DNA of 64,000 bases, taken from positions 434,001 to 498,000 of the forward strand of contig JADJPW010000006.1 of assembly GCA_016713035.1 (NCBI GenBank), given 5' to 3'. The notes under the pieces were generated by a model that was given only the letters and a program-made list of their open reading frames with translations, was not told the DNA's origin and did not search any database. Within the stretch, counting starts at the first letter, position 1. Every line of letters begins with the position of its first letter. This document shows, one piece after another, positions 18,312-27,380 of the stretch. Made by a program: the position numbers and the translations under genes. Source of the DNA: Verrucomicrobiaceae bacterium. Its GTDB lineage: Bacteria; Verrucomicrobiota; Verrucomicrobiia; Verrucomicrobiales; Verrucomicrobiaceae.

Positions 18312-18499
18312 GCAGTAGAGTTTTTTGGGGTGCCAAAAAAACGGTGATCGTGACCACCTTTGTTCAGCATTCCGCTTTCGATATCTCCCCATGGCAGCAG
18401 ATGGGCGGAGAAAAACAAGATTAGCCTCCCGCAAAGGCAGGATCGTCCATCATTTTGATTCCTGATTCGCCAATCCTGATTCATGAATCCCCCCCATCC

Positions 18500-19891
18500 A
18501 TGACTCCCCCTGTTCTGCATTGGTTCCGCCGCGATCTGCGCTTGACGGACAATACCGCCCTCCACCACGCCTCCCAGGCTGCGTCGCAGGTGCTGCCCGT
18601 CTATGTCCTGAGTGATTGGAAAAAAGACCACGGCTGGACGGGGCCAAACCGCCAGTCCTTCCTCTGCGGTAGCCTGGAGTCGCTAGCGAGGAATCTCGAA
18701 GCTCTCGGCAGCAGACTGATCCTGCGCAGTGGTGCTGCGGATGCCGAGCTGGAGAGGCTCGTGCGGGAGACGCAGGCCCGTGCCATCTACCTCAACCGCG
18801 ACTACGATCCCTTTGGTCGCCAGATGGAGAAAAAAGTCGCCGCCATGTGCTCACGCCTCGGCATCGAGTGCCGAGTTTTTGACGACAGTGTGCTGCATGC
18901 GCCGGAGAGCGTGCTCACCGGCTCTGGGCAGCCCTACCGAGTCTATACGCCTTACTCGAAAAACTGGCTAGGCCTGCCCAAAACTGCCCCGTGGCCGCGT
19001 GTGAGCCACCTCGGGCCACCCGCCGCAGAGGGCATCTCCAGCCTGCCTGTGCCGACGCTGGCGCATTGGCAGCTCGCAGCGCCGACGGCGCAGATTTTGC
19101 CTGCGGGCGAGCGTGCGGCGCGGGATCGCCTACGGCGCTTCATCGACAGTGGTCTGCTGAAAAACTACACCGCCCTGCGCAACACTCCCGCTGGCCAGAC
19201 CACCTCGCTGCTCAGCCAGGATCTACGCCACGGCCTGATCGGCATCCGCGAGCTGTATGCACGCTGCGCCGCTGTGGAGACTGGCAGCACCTACATCAAG
19301 GAACTCGCCTGGCGTGAGTTCTACTTCGCCATTTTGTGGCATTATCCAGAGGTCTTCGAGCAGGAATTCTCCCCCGACTGGCGCGGACTGCTGTGGCCGG
19401 GCACGGAGGGGGCTTTTCAGCTCTGGGCCACTGGCACCACGGGCTTTCCCATTGTCGATGCGGGCATGCGCCAGCTCCTGAGCACCGGGCTCATGCACAA
19501 TCGCCTGCGCATGATCACCGCGATGTTTCTCACCAAGGATCTGCACTGCGATTGGCGCATGGGAGAGGCATTTTTCATGCAGCAGCTCGTCGATGGTGAA
19601 AACGCCAGCAACAATGGCGGCTGGCAGTGGTCTGCGGGCACGGGCGCCGATGCCGCACCGTATTTCCGCATCCAGAATCCATGGCTGCAAAGCGCCCGCT
19701 TTGATCCGCAGGGCGAGTACATCAAAAAATGGCTCCCCCAGCTCCGCTCGGTGCCTGCTGCGCTGCTCCATGAGCCGCCGAAGCCTGGTCTGCCTCTCGC
19801 CCCTGGCTACCCGCTGCCCATGGTCGATCACCACACTGAGCGCGACCGCTGTCTCGCGATTTTTGCGAAGCATAAAGAGCAGAGAAGGTGA
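18500..19891 (+). CDS. phr: Deoxyribodipyrimidine photolyase
   Basis: Light-driven repair of UV pyrimidine dimers with FAD. The N-terminal alpha/beta domain opens WFRRDLRLTDNTALHHA and includes YLNRDYDPFGRQMEKKVA. The FAD-binding domain has TTSLLSQDLRHGLIGIRELY, ELAWREFYFAILWHYPEVF, and the best-conserved stretch RLRMITAMFLTKDLHCDWRM through ENASNNGGWQWSAGTGADA. The 463-residue length from ATG 18500 is typical of class I enzymes. It stands at the head of a plus-strand run but is unrelated in role to the secreted proteins that follow. Confidence 0.95.
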   Translation: MTPPVLHWFRRDLRLTDNTALHHASQAASQVLPVYVLSDWKKDHGWTGPNRQSFLCGSLESLARNLEALGSRLILRSGAADAELERLVRETQARAIYLNRDYDPFGRQMEKKVAAMCSRLGIECRVFDDSVLHAPESVLTGSGQPYRVYTPYSKNWLGLPKTAPWPRVSHLGPPAAEGISSLPVPTLAHWQLAAPTAQILPAGERAARDRLRRFIDSGLLKNYTALRNTPAGQTTSLLSQDLRHGLIGIRELYARCAAVETGSTYIKELAWREFYFAILWHYPEVFEQEFSPDWRGLLWPGTEGAFQLWATGTTGFPIVDAGMRQLLSTGLMHNRLRMITAMFLTKDLHCDWRMGEAFFMQQLVDGENASNNGGWQWSAGTGADAAPYFRIQNPWLQSARFDPQGEYIKKWLPQLRSVPAALLHEPPKPGLPLAPGYPLPMVDHHTERDRCLAIFAKHKEQRR

Positions 19892-19920
19892 TGGCTTTTG
19901 CGGAGTTGTACAGCCACTCC

Positions 19921-20808
19921 ATGATGAAATACGCCATCCTCCTTCTCCTCACGCTCACCACCGCCGCCTATGCTGAGACGGTGCGACTCTTCACCGTGGG
20001 CAATAGCTTCTCACAAAATGCCACGCACTATCTCGCCGACATCGCCAAGGCAAATGGCGACACCTTGATCCTCGGCACGGCAAACATCGGTGGCTCTAGC
20101 TTTGCCGTGCATTGGAAAAAGGTGCTGGAGCATCAAAAGGACCCCAAGGCCAAAGCCGGGCTCTACACCATGGGCCGTGGGCTCAAAGAGTGGCTGCAAA
20201 GTGATGCCTGGGACTACGTCACCATCCAGCAGGCCAGCCGTCAGAGCCACGACATCGCGAACTACCGCCCCAGCGCCAAGCAACTCGCCGACTACATTCG
20301 CCAGCACGCCCCCAAGGCCAAACTCATGCTGCATCAGACCTGGGCCTATCGCGTGGATGATCCGTGGTTCACCACCAATCAACCCATCAAGGGAAACCCC
20401 ACCACGCAGGATGCTATGTATCGCGGGCTGAAAAGTGCCTACGCCACCATCGCCCAAGAGCTCGGCGCGGGCCTCATCCCTGTGGGCGATGCCTTTCATC
20501 TCGCTGATACAGATGCGCAGTGGGGCTATCGTGCCGCTCCCTTTGACTCGAAAAAAGCCAAACCCGGCGTGCTGCCCGATCAATCACACTCACTGCATGT
20601 CGGCTGGAGCTGGAAAAACAACAAACTCGGCATGGACGGACACCACGCCAATGTCGCAGGCGAGTATCTCGGAGCCTGCGTGTGGTATGAGGTCTTCTTT
20701 GGCAAAAGCGCCATCGGGAACAGCTTTCTGCCAAAAGGACTCGACGCCGCTTATGCAAAATTTCTCCAGCAAGCCGCCCACCGAGCCGTCAGCAGTCCCC
20801 AGCAATGA
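19921..20808 (+). CDS. DUF4886 secreted SGNH-type hydrolase
   Basis: 295 residues from ATG 19921 (an upstream frame start at 19888 would add 11 residues before the signal peptide MMKYAILLLLTLTTAAYA). The block LFTVGNSFSQNATHYLADIA has the SGNH nucleophile region, and VTIQQASRQSHD and DGHHANVAGEYLGACVW are the other family blocks, the last carrying an Asp-x-x-His pair. Members are presumed esterases; the substrate is unknown. It is 21 bases before the sulfatase and probably starts an operon of secreted glycan-related proteins. Confidence 0.85.
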   Translation: MMKYAILLLLTLTTAAYAETVRLFTVGNSFSQNATHYLADIAKANGDTLILGTANIGGSSFAVHWKKVLEHQKDPKAKAGLYTMGRGLKEWLQSDAWDYVTIQQASRQSHDIANYRPSAKQLADYIRQHAPKAKLMLHQTWAYRVDDPWFTTNQPIKGNPTTQDAMYRGLKSAYATIAQELGAGLIPVGDAFHLADTDAQWGYRAAPFDSKKAKPGVLPDQSHSLHVGWSWKNNKLGMDGHHANVAGEYLGACVWYEVFFGKSAIGNSFLPKGLDAAYAKFLQQAAHRAVSSPQQ

Positions 20809-20829
20809 CACCTCCGCCCTCTCAGTCTC

Positions 20830-22321
20830 ATGAAACGCCTCGCTCTCCTTCTCACCCTCGCGTTCGCTAGTTCATCGCTCCATGCCGCGCCGAATGTCAT
20901 CCTCATGATGGGTGATGATCACGGCTGGGAGGAGACCGGATACCACGGCCATCCGCATGTAAAGACACCGGTGCTCGATGACATCGCCGCCACCGGCCTG
21001 CGCATGGACGCCTTTCACGCCGCGCACCCGAGCTGCTCGCCCACTCGGGCCAGCTTTCTCACCGGCAGGCACCCGAACCGCATGGGAACCTTTGCGCCGG
21101 GCTGGTCGCTTCGCCCGGAGGAAATCAGCGTCGCTCATCTGATGAGCAAAGCGGGCTACCAGTGTGCCCATTTCGGCAAATGGCATGTCGGTGCGGTCAA
21201 AGCCGGCTCGCCAGTTAATCCTGGCGCGATGGGCTTTCACACCTGGCTCTCGCATGATAATTTCTTCGAGGTTAAACCCCTCCCTCTCACGCAACGGCGG
21301 CCCACCGCAGGTCTTTGAAGGCGAAAGCTCCGACATCCTCGTGCGCGAGGCCATCCAGTTCATCGACGCGGCGCAAAAAGACAAAAAGCCCTTCTTCACG
21401 ATCATCTGGTTCGGCTCGCCGCATGAGCCCTACAGCGGCCTGCCGCAGGATTTGGCGCTCTATGATGATTTGCCCGCCAAATACACAAAGAAGGTCAAAC
21501 TCACCTCCAACGAGACCGGTGGTCAAACGCAGCGCCCGCAGGGCGAAGTGCTGCGCGAGCGCTACGCCGAGATCACCGCCATGGACCGCGCCATCGGCAC
21601 CCTGCGCACGCATTTGAAGCAAACCGGCCTGCGGGATGACACGCTGCTCTTTTACTGCGGCGACAACGGCACCTCGCCCGAGTCCTCCGTCGCCACACCG
21701 CACCGTGGAGCCAAAGGCGTCGTCTATGACGGCGGCACACTCGTCCCCGGCCTCATCGAGTGGCCTGCGCGGATCAAATCCCCACGCAGCACCCGCGTCC
21801 GCGCTGTCACCAGCGATCTGCTGCCCACCCTCGCCGCACTCACCGGCCAGCCACTCCCACAGCGCCCGCTGGATGGCATCGACCTCACGCCGCTGCTCGA
21901 TGGTAAAATGGAGACGCGTTCGCAAGCGCTGCACTTCTGGGCCTACGACACCAAGAGGCTCAATGACATGAAAAAGGAGCCCTACATCGACCCAGAGCTG
22001 CAACAAGGCACCACGCCTCTCGCCAAAAAGATGGGAGGCAAAGCCACGCGGGACTTCACCAATTTCAAACACCCACAGCCCATCATCGACGCCGACTACC
22101 TCGGCCCACGCGCCATCATTGACGGCCAGTTCAAACTCGTGATCCACGAGCAAAAACAAGGCCTGCCCCGCCACGAACTCTTCAATCTCGACGCCGATCC
22201 CGCCGAGAAAACCAACCTCATCACCCAACACCCCGAAACCGCCGTCAAACTGCAAATCCAGCTCCGCGAATGGCAACAGTCGGTGCTGAAAAGCCTCAGC
22301 GGTGCGGATTACGCGAAGTGA
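20830..22321 (+). CDS. Secreted type I sulfatase, one-base frameshift
   Basis: Two frames together give a 496-residue sulfatase. The first has a signal peptide (LALLLTLAFASSSLHA), metal site VILMMGDDHGWEETGYHG (Asp29, Asp30) and the formylglycine motif CSPTR at Cys69, then breaks after HDNFFEV. The second resumes with NPSLSRNGGPPQVFEGESSD and continues with KPFFTIIWFGSPHEPYSGL, the metal site FYCGDNGTSPESS, LVPGLIEWPARI and the C-terminal HELFNLDADPAEKTNL. Deleting one A in GTTAAACCCC (21271-21280) joins them exactly. The enzyme would remove sulfate esters, probably from polysaccharides, after activation by a formylglycine-generating enzyme. Confidence 0.9.
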
Positions 22322-22412
22322 GTGTCTCTGATCGCTGACACGCTTCAGCGCCCCTGATTACAATTTGAGCCGAATGCTTTGCAGATTGATCGAGGAGCGT
22401 CATGGATGGCAG

Positions 22413-25400
22413 ATGCGACGCTCACTCTGCCTTCTTTCGTTACTGGCCATCGTTTTCCCGCTCTCTGCTGCCGAGCTTCGTTTCGCAGGCACACTGGGCA
22501 ACTCGGATGACTCCCAGGCAGTCTTTGCAGGCAAGTTGTTCTCCGGCATCGGTCCCGTTCTCGATGATGAGGGCACACTCTGGGAGCGCGGTGGCTCCAC
22601 GCGACTGAATCGTTATGCGCTGGATGGCCGGTTGCTCGCTAGTTTTGACATCCCAGAGGGCGATGAGCGCGGTAGTGATCAGATGACTCGTGTGGGTGAT
22701 GTGCTGGTGCTCAAGCTGAAAAAAGCACTCTACACGCTCCCCCTCCGCGCCGCGCCCGGCACGGCACTCACGCGACTCAAAGGCGATGCTGATGTGCTGG
22801 CATCGAATGCGCTCAAGGATCGTGTGCTCGTCATGGAAAAGGATTCGCTGGCGGCACTCGATCCGCTCACTGGCGAGCGCACCGCGATGATGCAGCCAGG
22901 CGTTCGCATCACCGCGCTGCATGTCGATGCTGATGGCTCCGTCTGTGGTTTTGGCGAGAGCAAAGTCTTCGCCTGGCAAGACAGCACGCTCAAAGAGGGC
23001 TTCCCGAAAGGCTTCCAGGGCGAGCGCCCCCAGAAGATCGGTCGCTATTGGTATTCACACTCATGGCACGGCACGATCAATCGTTTCAATGAGGCCTTTG
23101 AGCCTGATCCGGGCGTGGTTCTCGGTGGAGCCTCGGGCTCCTTCATCGGCTACATGCCCATGAGCAACGACATCGTGTCGGGTCGTGGCCTGGTGCGTGT
23201 GCGAGACGGGCTCTATGCCATCTCGGGCATGGGCGGAGTGGTGCAGTTCCTGCAATGGAACGACGCGGAGAATCGCTTCGATGTCGTGCGCCGCCTGGGT
23301 GGTTTCATCGGATTAAAAGGACTGGCGCTGGATGCCGAGGGAAACATCTGGACCACTCGTGGAAGCTGGCGCTGGCAGGACGCGCCACACACGCCGCACA
23401 CGCAGGGCGATCTGGAGGCCGCGCTCTGTGCGCAGCCCGTGATGCTCGGTGGCAAGACGCTGTGCATCTTTAAAAAGCACTACAACTACCTCCAGCTCGC
23501 GCATGGACCTGTGATCGATGCGGATGGCCTCTCGCACCTCGAAACGCCAGGCATCAAGGATTTCACCGCTCCTGAAGAGGTAAGCGGAGCCGCCGCTTTC
23601 GACAAGCGCATGATCGTGACCACGCCGAATGGCACGGCCTTCGAGCTGCCCATCACGCCCGAGGGCCAACTCGCCTCCAAGCCCGTCCCCACCGCACTGC
23701 CAGATCTGAAGCACTGCACCAGTCTCGCGTTTTTCGAGGACAAACTGCTCGCCGCAGACACGGATGCCATCGTCGTCTATGAGCGCGGATGGAAGGAAGT
23801 AAACCGACTCACCGCCCACGGCGGCGCGGTCTTCATTCATAGCGATGGCCAGCGTCTCGCCGTCAGTGATCCCGCTCACGGTGCGGTGCATGTCTATGAC
23901 TCGCTCAAGGACAAACCTTTGAGCTACACCGGCCTCGAATCGCCTGCGCACATCGCCATCGCAGGTGATCGTGTGATCGTGCATGAGGTGGGGAAGCAGC
24001 GACTGGTGAAGCTAGAGCTAACCGCATCGCCTGTGGCTCCGATCCTCATCACTGGCCGTGCAGGTGGTATCCCCCTCGAAGTCAATCTGACAGCCCAAAT
24101 GGTCGAAATCACGACTCCAGCGAAGCAGGTGCAGCTCGGTGTCTCGAATGGCTCCCAAGTGATCCGCGCGGCGAAAGCGAGCGTCACGCTACCGAAGGGA
24201 GATGGATCAAAAATTCGCATCGCCATCGCAGTGGTGCATGAGGGCCAGCGCGAGCGTTTTGGCTTCACAGATCACCAGCCGATTCATGCGCCTTTCAATG
24301 ATGATCCAGCGACTTGGGCCGAGTTTGATCTCGAATCCTATCGCGAAGCCATCACCGCGAGAGAGCAAGAGATACGCATCGAGTTCACTCAACCCCGTGA
24401 GGGCAAGGCGAGCATCGTGATCGAAAACGACAAGGGCGAGCGTGTGCGGAATCTCGTCTCAGGCCGTGCCTTCACCGCAGGCAAACATTCACTCCTCTGG
24501 GATGGGCTGGATGAGACCGGCAAGCTCGCGGCACCGGGGAGCTACACCTGGCGCGGCATCACGCATGAAGGCATCCGTCCGCGCTATGTGATGAACTTTG
24601 CCAATGGCGATGAAGCGACCACCGAGTCATGGGGACCAAATCACAGCACCCTGCACGCGGCAGCGGCCAACTCGAAGCTCGTGTTCTTCGCGGCACCTGT
24701 CACAGAAGGTGGCTGGGCACTGGTGGCGCTGAATGGCGCAGGCAAGCTCGTGCAGGGCTATGAGCACCAGCAGGGCTACGGCATCCAGCACGATGCCATC
24801 GCAGCGGATGAGGAACACCTGTATGTCGCACAGGATGGCTTTGCCTGGGGTGGTAGGCCCGATTTTGCGAAGCCTGATTGGAAGGCGACGTGGACGGTGA
24901 CCATCTGCCGTTTCGACATTGCCAGTGGCAAGCTCGTCGAGTGGCCCGGCAAGGTGCGCGGCCTGCCGGTGGATACGATGGAGGTGAACGGGCAGTCTGA
25001 TCTGAAGCAATTCAATCTCGGTGGGCTAGCCGTGCTCGATGGGAAGCTCTACGTGAGCTGCCGCGATAAGAAAGCCGTGCTCGTGATCGATGCGAAGACT
25101 GGCGAGCAACTCGATAAGATCGCGCTGGAGAACGTGAACCACCTCGCAGCGGGCAAAGAACTATTCGCCGCGACGGATCGCGGAGTGCTGCGAGTGCAGG
25201 ATCAAAAACTGATCGTCGAAAACACCCGCATCAGCGGTCTCACCATCGCACCGAATGGCGACATCCTCATCAGCGATGCGAGCACACATCAGGTGCGCCG
25301 CTTTTCATCCACAGGCATCGAATATGCCATCACAGGCAAGCCCGGCGGGCCATATCGCGGCCCCTACGATCCGCAGCGCATGGTGAATCCAGCGGGGCTC

Positions 25401-27371
25401 GCCGTCGGCCCTGATGGCAAGCTATGGGTCACGGAGAGGCGTTGGAACCCGAAGCGCGTCCTCGCCTGGGACACCACGAAGAACGAGGTCGTGGTGGAGA
25501 AGTTCGGTATGCCTCACTACGGCGGTGATGGCAGTGGTTTTGATCCTGAGAACCCGCGCCGCTGGATCGGCCTCGGCTGCTTCTGGGATGTCGATCTGGA
25601 AAAGAAGACCGCTCGGCCCACGCATGTCCTGAGTGTCGATGAGGGCCACCTGGGGCACTTCGAGCCGCATAGCTACTCCTTCTTCCGTGAAGCAGGTCGC
25701 ACCTTTGTCGCCGCGCGTGGCAAGCTGGCCCTCATCAGCGAAGTGCTGCCGGATGGCACCCTGCGCGACATCGCGGCCACTGCGGGCACGCATCACTTTG
25801 GCTACGCCTTCAACTGGCAGCCACCCCAGGCCTACATCGACGCCTTTTATGCGAAGTGGCCAGAAAAACGCTCCGGCGAGAAACCAGGCAAAAAAGGCGA
25901 GGGCAAGCCCTGGTCACAGCGCGGCATGGGCGTGCTCTGGGTGGACCGCAATGGCGATGGCGAAGCGCAGCAGGCCGAGTTCGACTTCTGCGGCGATCAG
26001 ATCGACTACGCAGGCGGCCCGTGGGGGCACATGCAGAGTTCGCTCACATTTTACATGCCCGTATCGGACAAAATACAGGTCAAAGTCGCCGCAATCAAGC
26101 CCCTGGGCTTCCTTGCCAACGGCGTGCCAGATTATCCCACGCTCGATGGCGCCATCGCGCAGGCCGTGCCAGTGAGCCTCACGCCGGGGAACAAGCGCAG
26201 CGGTGTGGCCACGGTGCGAGACCGCTTTGGCCGCTTCCTCTTCAACTCCGATCCCGAGATGAATGCGTATGCCAGCGATGGACGCCACCTGTGGAGCATC
26301 GCGAATCAGTGGAGCGATGTGCATGGCAGTCATGATGCGCCGCTGCCCGAGCCCGGTGTCATGCAGGGAGTGATGGCCTTCCTCGGCATCGCGCCGCTCG
26401 ATGACAGCGCGGATGTCTGTTTTGTGAATGGCAATCACGGGCGCTGCTTCCTGCTCAGTAGCGATGGCATCTATCTCGATGAGGCCTTTGTCGATGTGCG
26501 TGTGAGCTATCTGAAAAACGAATACCGGCTCGGCGGTGAGATCTTCGGTGGCAGCTTCGGTCGTGATGCACAGAGCGGCAAATACTACGTCCAAATCGGC
26601 CACGGTCCCTACCGCATCTATGAGGTCATGGGCCTCGATCAAGTGAAGCGCATCAAAGGCCAACTCACCGTGACGAAGGCACAAATCGCCACTGCCGAAC
26701 GCCAGAGCATCCGCCACGTCGCTGCCAAGCAACAATCCAAGGAAGCGACCCTCCCCGGCAGCATCGCCTGGGACAAGAGCGGCAAATTCAAAGCCCAGCT
26801 CGACCTCGCTACCGATGCCACCCATCTGCACCTCACCTGGCGCGTGCAGGATGCCTCCCCATGGATCAATCAGGGTCGTGACTGGACCAAGCTCTTCGCC
26901 ACTGGGGATACGGTGGACTTCCAGTTCGCCTGCGACGCTCAAGCCGATCCGAAGCGCCGCGAACCGGTGATCGGTGACAAGCGTCTCCTCATCGCCTCGC
27001 ATGAAGGCAAGCCACTCGCTGTGCTGTATGAGCATCGCAAACCTGGCGGTAAAAATCCCATCGAATTCACCAGCCCCTGGCGTGGGGCGAAGGTGGATGA
27101 CGTGCGCCAGCTCCCCGAGGCCATCATCAAGGTCAAGACCGATACGAATGGCTACACCGTCACCGCGAGTGTCGCCCTCAGTGATCTCGGTTTGACGCTG
27201 AATCCCGGCCAGAAGCTCCGCGCTGACTTCGGCATCACCTTTGGCGATGCCGCAGGCACCGACACCAATCTGCGCTCCTACTGGTCCAATCAAAGCACCG
27301 GCCTCGTCGATGACATCCCCGGTGAGATCATGCTCTCGCCGAGCCTATGGGGCGTGCTCCAAGTGCGATAA
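22413..27371 (+). CDS. Giant secreted beta-propeller protein with FlgD-Ig and DOMON-like domains
   Basis: 1652 residues from ATG 22413, with signal peptide RRSLCLLSLLAIVFPLSAA. Residues about 30-550 have propeller-type repeats (for example LKGLALDAEGNIWTTRGSW). A FlgD-type Ig-like domain follows near 650-730 (GKHSLLWDGLDETGKLAAPG). A second propeller has NHL-like strands such as AGLAVGPDGKLWVTERRW. A short stretch resembling a calcium-binding loop, VDRNGDGEAQQAEF, lies near 1185. The C-terminal 200 residues (AWDKSGKFKAQLDLATDATH) resemble DOMON/CBM9-like sugar- or heme-binding modules. A scaffolding, binding or lyase role on polysaccharide is possible but not shown. Confidence 0.82.
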   Translation: MRRSLCLLSLLAIVFPLSAAELRFAGTLGNSDDSQAVFAGKLFSGIGPVLDDEGTLWERGGSTRLNRYALDGRLLASFDIPEGDERGSDQMTRVGDVLVLKLKKALYTLPLRAAPGTALTRLKGDADVLASNALKDRVLVMEKDSLAALDPLTGERTAMMQPGVRITALHVDADGSVCGFGESKVFAWQDSTLKEGFPKGFQGERPQKIGRYWYSHSWHGTINRFNEAFEPDPGVVLGGASGSFIGYMPMSNDIVSGRGLVRVRDGLYAISGMGGVVQFLQWNDAENRFDVVRRLGGFIGLKGLALDAEGNIWTTRGSWRWQDAPHTPHTQGDLEAALCAQPVMLGGKTLCIFKKHYNYLQLAHGPVIDADGLSHLETPGIKDFTAPEEVSGAAAFDKRMIVTTPNGTAFELPITPEGQLASKPVPTALPDLKHCTSLAFFEDKLLAADTDAIVVYERGWKEVNRLTAHGGAVFIHSDGQRLAVSDPAHGAVHVYDSLKDKPLSYTGLESPAHIAIAGDRVIVHEVGKQRLVKLELTASPVAPILITGRAGGIPLEVNLTAQMVEITTPAKQVQLGVSNGSQVIRAAKASVTLPKGDGSKIRIAIAVVHEGQRERFGFTDHQPIHAPFNDDPATWAEFDLESYREAITAREQEIRIEFTQPREGKASIVIENDKGERVRNLVSGRAFTAGKHSLLWDGLDETGKLAAPGSYTWRGITHEGIRPRYVMNFANGDEATTESWGPNHSTLHAAAANSKLVFFAAPVTEGGWALVALNGAGKLVQGYEHQQGYGIQHDAIAADEEHLYVAQDGFAWGGRPDFAKPDWKATWTVTICRFDIASGKLVEWPGKVRGLPVDTMEVNGQSDLKQFNLGGLAVLDGKLYVSCRDKKAVLVIDAKTGEQLDKIALENVNHLAAGKELFAATDRGVLRVQDQKLIVENTRISGLTIAPNGDILISDASTHQVRRFSSTGIEYAITGKPGGPYRGPYDPQRMVNPAGLAVGPDGKLWVTERRWNPKRVLAWDTTKNEVVVEKFGMPHYGGDGSGFDPENPRRWIGLGCFWDVDLEKKTARPTHVLSVDEGHLGHFEPHSYSFFREAGRTFVAARGKLALISEVLPDGTLRDIAATAGTHHFGYAFNWQPPQAYIDAFYAKWPEKRSGEKPGKKGEGKPWSQRGMGVLWVDRNGDGEAQQAEFDFCGDQIDYAGGPWGHMQSSLTFYMPVSDKIQVKVAAIKPLGFLANGVPDYPTLDGAIAQAVPVSLTPGNKRSGVATVRDRFGRFLFNSDPEMNAYASDGRHLWSIANQWSDVHGSHDAPLPEPGVMQGVMAFLGIAPLDDSADVCFVNGNHGRCFLLSSDGIYLDEAFVDVRVSYLKNEYRLGGEIFGGSFGRDAQSGKYYVQIGHGPYRIYEVMGLDQVKRIKGQLTVTKAQIATAERQSIRHVAAKQQSKEATLPGSIAWDKSGKFKAQLDLATDATHLHLTWRVQDASPWINQGRDWTKLFATGDTVDFQFACDAQADPKRREPVIGDKRLLIASHEGKPLAVLYEHRKPGGKNPIEFTSPWRGAKVDDVRQLPEAIIKVKTDTNGYTVTASVALSDLGLTLNPGQKLRADFGITFGDAAGTDTNLRSYWSNQSTGLVDDIPGEIMLSPSLWGVLQVR

Positions 27372-27380
27372 CACCCGCTT

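Noticed and set aside
25914..27293. 459-codon minus-strand frame inside the giant propeller gene
   Set aside because: Antisense of a coding sequence with clear domains; no family resemblance of its own.
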